NCBI RefSeq assembly: GCF_003003265.1
Contig: NZ_PVTL01000005.1
Location: 295,055-359,054 of the forward strand
Source: Glaciihabitans tibetensis
Lineage (GTDB): Bacteria > Actinomycetota > Actinomycetes > Actinomycetales > Microbacteriaceae
Length of the DNA stretch: 64,000 nucleotides
Reading direction: 5' to 3'
Both the position numbers and the translations under genes were made by a program. Numbering within the stretch: the stretch's first letter is position 1; each line of letters begins with the position of its first letter. The notes under the pieces were generated by a model that saw only the letters and a program-made list of their open reading frames with translations, searched no databases and was not told the DNA's origin. Positions 58,234-64,000 of this stretch are shown in pieces.

Positions 58234-58868
58234 CCAGCGTGGGATCCCACCGGCCGAGTCGCGGGACGCGCGGGCGCCTCGGGGATACGCAGCAGCGGAA
58301 TCGTGACGCCGACCATCGGCCCGATGAGGAGCGCGAACGCCAGGGTGCCGAGGCCGACGTTGCCGCCGAGGAGCCAGCCGACGCTGAGTACGGATACCTC
58401 GATGGCGGAGCGCACCGCCCAGAGCGGCCAGCCCCAGCGCTTGTGGATGCCGGTCATCAGTCCGTCGCGCGGGCCGGGTCCGAGCCGCGCCCCAAGGTAG
58501 AGGCCGGAGGCGAGCGCCAGCAGCGCCAGTCCTCCGGCGAACAGCGGCAGCTGCAGCGCGAGCGTGTGCTGCGCAGGGATTACGGCCAGCCCCACCTCGA
58601 TGCTCGGGCCGATCAGCAGCACGTTCAGCACGGTTCCAACGCCGGGCTTCTGGCGCAGCGGGATCCAGAGCAGCAGTACCAGCGCTCCGATCACGTTGGT
58701 AAGCACACCGAACGGCCACCCGGTTTGCAGGGAGAGGCCCTGGGTCAGGACGTCCCACGGCGGCACGCCGACGGCGGCGCGCACCATCATGGCGATCGCG
58801 AACCCGTAGAGGAACAGGCCCACTGCCAGTTGCAGGATGCGGCGGGAGACGATGAGCAGAGAAGACAT
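58212..58868 (-). CDS. yczE: YczE/YyaS-type integral membrane protein
   Basis: 218 residues, five to six helices. Blocks: LYGFAIAMMVRAAVGVPPWDVLTQGLS, FGVLTNVIGALVLLLWIPLRQKPGVGTVLNVLLIGP and LGPGPRDGLMTGIHKRWGW. These fit the YczE membrane family. Divergent from a MocR-type regulator, as is well known for yczE-yczR pairs, in which the regulator controls the membrane protein. The transported substrate is not established. It converges with the MerR gene with a 22-bp overlap of the coding ends. Confidence 0.88.
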   Translation of the reverse strand: MSSLLIVSRRILQLAVGLFLYGFAIAMMVRAAVGVPPWDVLTQGLSLQTGWPFGVLTNVIGALVLLLWIPLRQKPGVGTVLNVLLIGPSIEVGLAVIPAQHTLALQLPLFAGGLALLALASGLYLGARLGPGPRDGLMTGIHKRWGWPLWAVRSAIEVSVLSVGWLLGGNVGLGTLAFALLIGPMVGVTIPLLRIPEAPARPATRPVGSHAGYMPDSA

Positions 58869-58876
58869 GTGAAGTA

Positions 58877-58917
58877 TCCAATTCCACTATTGGACCGCTT
58901 GCAAGATGCCAATTCCG
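58877..58917. promoter_or_regulatory. Candidate MocR/YczR operator between yczE and its regulator
   Basis: TCCAAT (58877-58882) pairs with ATTGGA (58889-58894) as a perfect inverted repeat. CCAATTCC is repeated directly at 58878 and 58909, 31 bp apart, which is about three helical turns. The 62-bp gap holds both promoters. The sites lie where a MocR dimer would contact direct or inverted ATTGGA half-sites. Confidence 0.55.
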
Positions 58918-58930
58918 CTAAAGTGGCCGC

Positions 58931-60451
58931 ATGAACACCCTCTCGGCCCGAGCATTGGCCCTTCTTGTGGACGGATGGCGCGGCGCCGGGTCCGCCCCCG
59001 CCTACCTTGCGCTCGCCGACAGAATCCGGCTGCTGATACTCGATGGGCGCATCGGGCTCGGAGCTCGCGTCCCTGCCGAGCGCGACCTGTCCGCGCAGCT
59101 CGGTGTCAGCCGCACCACCGTGAGCGCTGCCTACGCGCGGCTGCGCGACGCCGGCTACCTCAGCAGCGTGCGTGGTTCGGGGAGCGTCGCGCGACTTCCG
59201 TCGGGCACCGAGTCCCTGCCAGACTCCGCCGCGTTCGGGTTCGTCGACTTCAGCAAGGCGAGTATGCCCGCGCTGCCCGCGGTCGCGGCTGCGGCCCAGC
59301 GCGCGGCCGAACAGCTGCCTGCCTACCTCGGCGGTTCCGGGTTCGATCCGGTGGGGATCCCGGTGCTGCGCCAGGCCATTGCCGATCGGTACACCGCGCG
59401 GGGTCTGCCCACCGAGGCCGACCAGATCATGGTCACCCTCGGCGCCCAGCACGCCATCGCCCTGATCGCGCGCACGCTGTTGGCGCGCGGCGACCACGCG
59501 CTGGTCGAATCACCCAGCTACCCCCATGCCTTCGAAGCGCTGCGCGCAGCGGGCGCCCGGTTGGTTCCGGTCGCGGTGTCGACGGACGACGGCTGGGATG
59601 AACAGGGATTCGAGCAGGCGATCAAACGCACCAGCCCGTCGTTGGGTTACTTGATGCCGGATTTCCATAATCCAACCGGGATGTCGATGAGCGCCGAGTT
59701 CCGCGAGCGGGCACTGGAGCTCGCGAGCCGCACCGGCACCACGCTCATCGCCGATGAAACGATGGCCGAGCTCGGCCTCGACGGCCCTGACGGCCCCGGA
59801 GCCCTCCGCGCCCTCGACCTGCCCGAGCGCGCCGCCGGGCTCAGCGGCTCAGGCGGCACCGGCGCCCCCGAGCGGTCCCTGCCCTTCGCCGCTTTCGCCC
59901 GGGCGCCGGGAGCGGCGAGTTCCGCCATCCTGGTGGGGTCGGTGGGTAAAACGATCTGGGGCGGGCTGCGAATCGGCTGGATCCGCGCCGACCGTTCCGT
60001 GATCCACCGGCTCACCCGGGCGCGCGCGGCGGGTGACCTCGGCACCCCGATTCTCGACCAGCTCCTGGTGACCGACCTGCTCGGCGACTACGACGCGATC
60101 CTCGCCGAGCGGCGCACCTACCTCAGGATCGGTCGTGACCGGCTCGTGCGGCTGCTCGGCGAACGGATACCCGAGTGGACCGTGCCCCACGTTCCCGGCG
60201 GGCTCACCGCCTGGGTCGGACTGGGCGCGCCGGTGAGTTCGCAGCTCACCCTCGCCGCGCGCAACCACGGTCTCCACATTGCTGCTGGTCCGCTGTTCGG
60301 ACCGGAGGGCGCGTTCGACCGTTTCCTGCGGATCCCGTTCTCGTATTCCGAGGAGGAAACCGTGCGTGGAGTGGACGCGCTCGCCGCGGCCTGGGAATCG
60401 GTGGGCCGGTACCCGATGCCGGAGCATTCTTATCTTGCCGAGGTGGTGTAG
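58931..60451 (+). CDS. MocR-type (GntR/aminotransferase) transcriptional regulator
   Basis: 506 residues. Winged helix (about 22-88; PAERDLSAQLGVSRTTVSAAYARLRDAGYL) and an aminotransferase fold I domain (100-500). It has the PLP-binding lysine K340 (SVGKTIWGGLRIGW), the Asp/Tyr pocket (ADETMAELGLDG; MPDFHNPTG) and the final Arg region. MocR proteins bind PLP or its adducts and control vitamin B6 or transport genes. Divergent position from yczE assigns it to the YczR branch. An insert rich in Gly/Ala (AGLSGSGGTGAPERSLPF) lies before the lysine. Confidence 0.92.
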   Translation: MNTLSARALALLVDGWRGAGSAPAYLALADRIRLLILDGRIGLGARVPAERDLSAQLGVSRTTVSAAYARLRDAGYLSSVRGSGSVARLPSGTESLPDSAAFGFVDFSKASMPALPAVAAAAQRAAEQLPAYLGGSGFDPVGIPVLRQAIADRYTARGLPTEADQIMVTLGAQHAIALIARTLLARGDHALVESPSYPHAFEALRAAGARLVPVAVSTDDGWDEQGFEQAIKRTSPSLGYLMPDFHNPTGMSMSAEFRERALELASRTGTTLIADETMAELGLDGPDGPGALRALDLPERAAGLSGSGGTGAPERSLPFAAFARAPGAASSAILVGSVGKTIWGGLRIGWIRADRSVIHRLTRARAAGDLGTPILDQLLVTDLLGDYDAILAERRTYLRIGRDRLVRLLGERIPEWTVPHVPGGLTAWVGLGAPVSSQLTLAARNHGLHIAAGPLFGPEGAFDRFLRIPFSYSEEETVRGVDALAAAWESVGRYPMPEHSYLAEVV

Positions 60452-60515
60452 CGAACCGCGCCCAACTGAGATGATTACTCAGGTGCCCGTGTGGGCGGCG
60501 CCGTAAGGGGAAATC

Positions 60516-63500
60516 GTGCACCTTCTGTCTGTATTCAGCCTCCGGAACCGGGCACTAATCGCGCTTGTCACCATAGTGATCGGCATCTTTGGCGGCATCG
60601 CGCTGACGTCGCTCAAGCAGGAGCTCATCCCCTCTGTCACCTTCCCCCAGCTTGTGGTGGTGACCGCCTACCCCGGCGCATCACCCGCCGTCGTCAACGA
60701 AGACGTGAGCACCCCGATTGAGACTGCCATCCAGGGAGTCGCGGGGCTGGAAGCTACGACCGCGACATCCCGCGCCAATGTTTCGACGGTCTCGGCGTCC
60801 TTCGTCTACGGCACAGACATCACCACGATTGAGCAGAAGGTGCAGCTCGCGATCAACCGGATCAGCGCCCAGCTGCCGGCAGACGCCGACCCGCTCGTCA
60901 TTACCGGAAGCATCGATGACCTTCCGGTTATCCAGGTCGCCGTCACCAGCGACCTCGATCCCCGCGAGCTGTCCACGCAGCTCGAGGCCACCGTGATCGA
61001 CGACATCCAGGGCATCGAGGGTGTGCGCGAAGCGAGCCTGCTCGGTACGACCGGCCAGCGGGTGACGATCACCCCCGACGTCGTCGCGCTCAGCGCGGCG
61101 GGCCTGAGCACGCAGAGCGTCACCGACGCGCTCGACGCCAACGGACTGCTGCTGCCCGCCGGTGCGATCACCCAGAACGATGAGACGCTCGTCGTTCAGG
61201 CGGGTGTGCGGCTCGAGTCCACAGACGACATCGCCGCGCTTCCGCTGCTCGGCGGAACCAACACGGACGTCGTAACCCTTGCCGACGTTGCAACCGTGCA
61301 GCTGGTGGATGATCCGACCGAGGGCATCTCGCGGGTCGACGGTGAACCCGCCCTAACCATCGCCGTCACCAAAACCCCCGCGGGAAACACGGTCGCGGTG
61401 TCGGAGCTCGTCAACGAGATGCTGCCCGACCTCGAGGAGTCCCTCGGCAACAACACAACCTTCACGGTCGTGTTCGATCAGGCACCCTTCATCCAGCAAT
61501 CGATTGATTCCCTCGCCACCGAGGGTCTGCTTGGCCTGTTCTTCGCCGTCATCGTGATCCTGGTATTCCTCATGTCGGTGCGCTCGACGCTGGTGACCGC
61601 GATCTCGATCCCCGCGTCGGTGCTGATCACCTTCATCGGCATGTACGCGTCCGGGTACACCCTCAACATCATCACCCTGGGCGCACTGACGATTTCCATC
61701 GGGCGTGTGGTGGATGACTCGATCGTGGTCATCGAGAACATCAAACGTCACCTCGGCCTCGGTGAAACGAAGCGCGAGGCGATCATCTCGGCGGTGCGCG
61801 AGGTGGCCGGCGCCATCACCGCCTCGACCGTGACCACGGTTGCGGTGTTCCTGCCGCTCGCGCTCGTGGGCGACATCACCGGTGAGCTGTTCCGGCCGTT
61901 CGCACTGACGGTCACGATCGCGCTCGCCGCGTCGCTGTTCGTTTCGCTGACCATCGTGCCGGTGCTCGCCTACTGGTTCCTGCCCCTCAAGGCCAAGGTG
62001 AAGAAGGGGCACCGCCACGTCGAGGGCGCCGCGGCTGTGGATTCCAGCTCCGCTGCGGATTCCGGCTCCGCCGTGGGTTCCGGCTCCGCCGCGGGTTCGG
62101 CCGCCACTCCCGTCCCCGTGCTCAGCTCCTCCGCGGCCGCCGACGCAACGGACGAGCTGGATACCCCCACGGGCCTGCAGCGTGGGTACCTCCCCGTCAT
62201 CCGGTGGACGTTGCGCCGCCCCTTCGCCACCCTTCTCGCCGCGCTGCTCGTGCTCGTCGGCACCGTGTTCCTGATTCCGCAGATGGAAACCAACTTCATC
62301 GGCGACAGCGGGCAGAACACCCTCACCGTCAGCCAGGAGCTGCCGCTCGGTGCCAGCCTCGAGGCCCAGGACACTGCGGCTCGCGAAGTCGAGACCGTGC
62401 TGCGTGACATCGACGGTATCGAAACCGTCCAACTCTCAATCGGCTCCGGCAGTGGCTCGATCGCCGACGCCTTCGGTGGTGGCGGCGGGATAACCTTCTC
62501 GCTCACCACCGACCCGGATGCTGACCAGGAGCAGTTGCAGGAGCGCGTACGTGACGCGGTCGCAGGAATCACCGACGCCGGTGAGATCACTTTGGCGGCA
62601 GCGGCATCCGGTTTCGCCTCATCGAACATCGAAATCGAGATCACCGCGGCAAACGAAGACGACCTTCGGGGAGCGGCGGAAGCGCTGACCGACGCGGTCG
62701 CGGACCTCGACGTGGTCGCCGAAGCGTCAAGCAACCTCGCCGTCGAGCAGCCGTACATCGCGGTGACGGTCGACCGGGCGCGCGCTGCGGAAGCGGGTCT
62801 CAGTGAACTCGCGGTGGGTGGCATCGTGACTGCTGCGATGAACCCGTCCGCGAGCGGATCGGTCACCATCGACGAGACCACGCTGTCGATCTACATCGAG
62901 AACAGTGCCAAGCCGCTCACCATCGAGGAGCTGCAGGCGTTCACGATTCCGAGCGCGGCCGGACTGATTGCGCTGACGAGCGTGGCGACCGTCGAGGAAG
63001 TCAACGGGCCCGCGAGCATCACCACCATTCGGGGAGCGCGCAGCGCCACCGTCAGCGTCACTCCGAACGGTGACGACGTCGGAACCGCATCCTCCGTGGT
63101 CGCCGAGGCCATCGCGGATGTGGAACTGCCCGCGAGCGCCACCGCAGAGCTTGGTGGCGTGACCGCCCAGCAGGGGGACGCGTTCACCCAGCTCGGACTC
63201 GCGCTGCTCATCGCGATCCTCATCGTCTACATCGTGATGGTCGCCACGTTCCGGAGCCTCCGCCAGCCGTTGCTGCTGCTGGTGTCGGTGCCGTTCGCCG
63301 CGACCGGCGCGATTCTGCTGCAGATCATCTCGGGGATCCCGCTCGGCGTGCCCTCGCTGATCGGTGTGCTGATGCTGATCGGAATCGTGGTGACCAACGC
63401 GATCGTGCTCATCGACCTGGTGAACCAGTACCGTGAGCGCGGGCTGAAAGTGGGCGACGCGATCGTGCACGGCGCCAGCCGAAGGCTTCGCCCGATTCTG

Positions 63501-63761
63501 ATGACCGCGTTGGCGACGATCTTCGCGCTGCTGCCGATGGCGCTGGGAATCACCGGCCACGGCGGCTTCATCTCGCAGCCGCTGGCGATCGTGGTGATCG
63601 GCGGACTTGTCTCGTCCACCTTCCTCACGCTCGTGGTGCTGCCCGCGCTCTACTACCTCGTCGAGGGGGCGAAGGAGCGGCGCACCGACCGCCGCGCGGC
63701 CGCTGCGGCTACGGGAGCGGACGCGGCGAAGGGTGCGGCGAAGGGTGCGGCGAAAGCATAG
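60516..63761 (+). CDS. RND-family efflux permease (AcrB/SwrC-like)
   Basis: 1081 residues from GTG 60516 (AAGGGG seven bases upstream). Two six-helix halves with two large external loops. Proton-relay aspartates D400-D401 are in GRVVDDSIVVIEN (helix 4). Second half: VVATFRSLRQPLLLLVSVPFA, LIGIVVTNAIVLIDLVNQYRERG. A Ser/Gly/Ala linker at 510-545 carries an 18-bp repeat. In Gram-positive bacteria such proteins (SwrC/YerP type) export surfactants or drugs without an outer-membrane channel; no membrane-fusion gene is adjacent. The C-terminal AKGAAKGAAKA tail is basic. Confidence 0.92.
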   Translation: MHLLSVFSLRNRALIALVTIVIGIFGGIALTSLKQELIPSVTFPQLVVVTAYPGASPAVVNEDVSTPIETAIQGVAGLEATTATSRANVSTVSASFVYGTDITTIEQKVQLAINRISAQLPADADPLVITGSIDDLPVIQVAVTSDLDPRELSTQLEATVIDDIQGIEGVREASLLGTTGQRVTITPDVVALSAAGLSTQSVTDALDANGLLLPAGAITQNDETLVVQAGVRLESTDDIAALPLLGGTNTDVVTLADVATVQLVDDPTEGISRVDGEPALTIAVTKTPAGNTVAVSELVNEMLPDLEESLGNNTTFTVVFDQAPFIQQSIDSLATEGLLGLFFAVIVILVFLMSVRSTLVTAISIPASVLITFIGMYASGYTLNIITLGALTISIGRVVDDSIVVIENIKRHLGLGETKREAIISAVREVAGAITASTVTTVAVFLPLALVGDITGELFRPFALTVTIALAASLFVSLTIVPVLAYWFLPLKAKVKKGHRHVEGAAAVDSSSAADSGSAVGSGSAAGSAATPVPVLSSSAAADATDELDTPTGLQRGYLPVIRWTLRRPFATLLAALLVLVGTVFLIPQMETNFIGDSGQNTLTVSQELPLGASLEAQDTAAREVETVLRDIDGIETVQLSIGSGSGSIADAFGGGGGITFSLTTDPDADQEQLQERVRDAVAGITDAGEITLAAAASGFASSNIEIEITAANEDDLRGAAEALTDAVADLDVVAEASSNLAVEQPYIAVTVDRARAAEAGLSELAVGGIVTAAMNPSASGSVTIDETTLSIYIENSAKPLTIEELQAFTIPSAAGLIALTSVATVEEVNGPASITTIRGARSATVSVTPNGDDVGTASSVVAEAIADVELPASATAELGGVTAQQGDAFTQLGLALLIAILIVYIVMVATFRSLRQPLLLLVSVPFAATGAILLQIISGIPLGVPSLIGVLMLIGIVVTNAIVLIDLVNQYRERGLKVGDAIVHGASRRLRPILMTALATIFALLPMALGITGHGGFISQPLAIVVIGGLVSSTFLTLVVLPALYYLVEGAKERRTDRRAAAAATGADAAKGAAKGAAKA
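62040..62099 (+). repeat. 18-bp in-frame repeat in the RND linker
   Basis: Three units of 18 bp start at 62040, 62058 and 62076 with a partial fourth, encoding DSSSAA, DSGSAV, GSGSAA and GS. The DNA of units 2 and 3 (TTCCGGCTCCGCCG) is nearly identical. Confidence 0.8.
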
Positions 63762-63778
63762 TCGTGCCGCCGCCGCGT

Positions 63779-63914
63779 CGACCGGTCAGTTGGAGATAGG
63801 GTCGGGCGCTAGTTGACGCGACTTCCCCCTCGACTGGTCACTAGTCGACGCGAACCTTCGTCGACCGGCCAGTTGTCGACGTGCGCCTTTGTCGACCGGC
63901 CAGTTCCCTCTGCG
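63779..63914. repeat. 31-bp array, family 1 (locus D)
   Basis: Cores at 63779 (CGACCGGTCAGTTG), 63831 (CGACTGGTCACTAGTCGAC), 63862 (CGACCGGCCAGTTGTCGAC) and 63893 (CGACCGGCCAGTT). The last three are exactly 31 bp apart; a weak unit lies between the first two. It fills the 195-bp gap after the RND gene. Confidence 0.85.
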
Positions 63915-63956
63915 TCAGGCTGGTTGTGAGTCAGTTCACGATCAGGAGGCAACTAC

Positions 63957-64000
63957 ATGTCCATCACCGCAGGGTTCAGCTCGGCAGAGATCGTTGAACT
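63957..64000 (+). CDS. Start of a gene cut by the right edge
   Basis: ATG at 63957 with AGGAGG seven to eight bases upstream, an ideal ribosome site, opens a frame beginning MSITAGFSSAEIVE. Only 14 complete codons are in the window; the product cannot be identified. Confidence 0.6.
   Translation, partial: MSITAGFSSAEIVE

Overview
The window is high-GC (by eye about two thirds), tightly packed chromosomal DNA of an actinobacterium, most likely a member of the Microbacteriaceae. The grounds are a FHA-type EccC/EssC ATPase with WXG100 genes, an NrtR-nadABC-cysteine desulfurase operon, DUF3073 and DUF3817 genes, a WxL/DUF916 pair, frequent GTG starts and many 4-bp (ATGA/GTGA) stop-start overlaps. 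I saw no rRNA or tRNA genes, transposases, phage genes or CRISPR arrays.

Layout. 1-9,275 (minus strand) is a reduced type VII (ESX-like) secretion locus: FHA-containing FtsK/SpoIIIE ATPase, two WXG100-type small proteins, a Ser/Thr kinase, and three copies of a four-helix membrane protein, one of them destroyed by an internal deletion. 9.4-12.7 kb holds purL and two small membrane proteins. 13.1-19.1 kb is the de novo NAD operon nrtR-nadA-nadB-nadC-desulfurase behind a near-perfect 27-bp palindrome. 19.2-25.7 kb has an MscS channel, a lipoprotein, a HupE/UreJ-type membrane protein and a purple acid phosphatase carrying a WxL-like surface domain, followed by its probable DUF916 partner. 25.7-30.6 kb (minus) is an ECF sigma factor / membrane protein / FtsX-type permease / ABC ATPase operon whose sigma gene has a nine-G tract as its ribosome site. 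LCP ligase, lipoprotein and VOC genes follow, then purQ-purS.

34.7-41.2 kb is the most interesting block: a response regulator-PP2C phosphatase, a GH26-like/OpgC-type acyltransferase fusion, a BcsA-like glycosyltransferase with a large insertion, an STAS anti-sigma antagonist and an RsbW-like kinase. The last four genes have overlapping ends. Together they look like an exopolysaccharide synthase and decorating acyltransferase under a partner-switching phosphorylation module. 41.2-57.2 kb has a nucleoside-kinase-like protein and SGNH hydrolase, a uracil permease, purC-purD, purF and purM (divergent), a flavin oxidoreductase, a Fluc/CrcB pair and an APC permease. 57.4-63.8 kb has a TipA-like MerR regulator, a yczE/MocR pair and an RND permease. 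A gene start is cut off at the right edge.

Purine genes (purL, QS, CD, F, M) are scattered over 43 kb rather than in one operon.

Across the window, most longer gaps between transcription units carry degenerate short tandem arrays. One family with an essentially 31-bp period recurs at four loci, a second (30-32 bp) at two, and 13-, 18-, 19- and 20-bp arrays occur once each. Separately, 18-bp (six-codon) tandem repeats appear inside nadB and the RND gene and upstream of the LCP gene. I do not recognise these as a named repeat class. All functional calls are from reading the sequence; no database search was possible.
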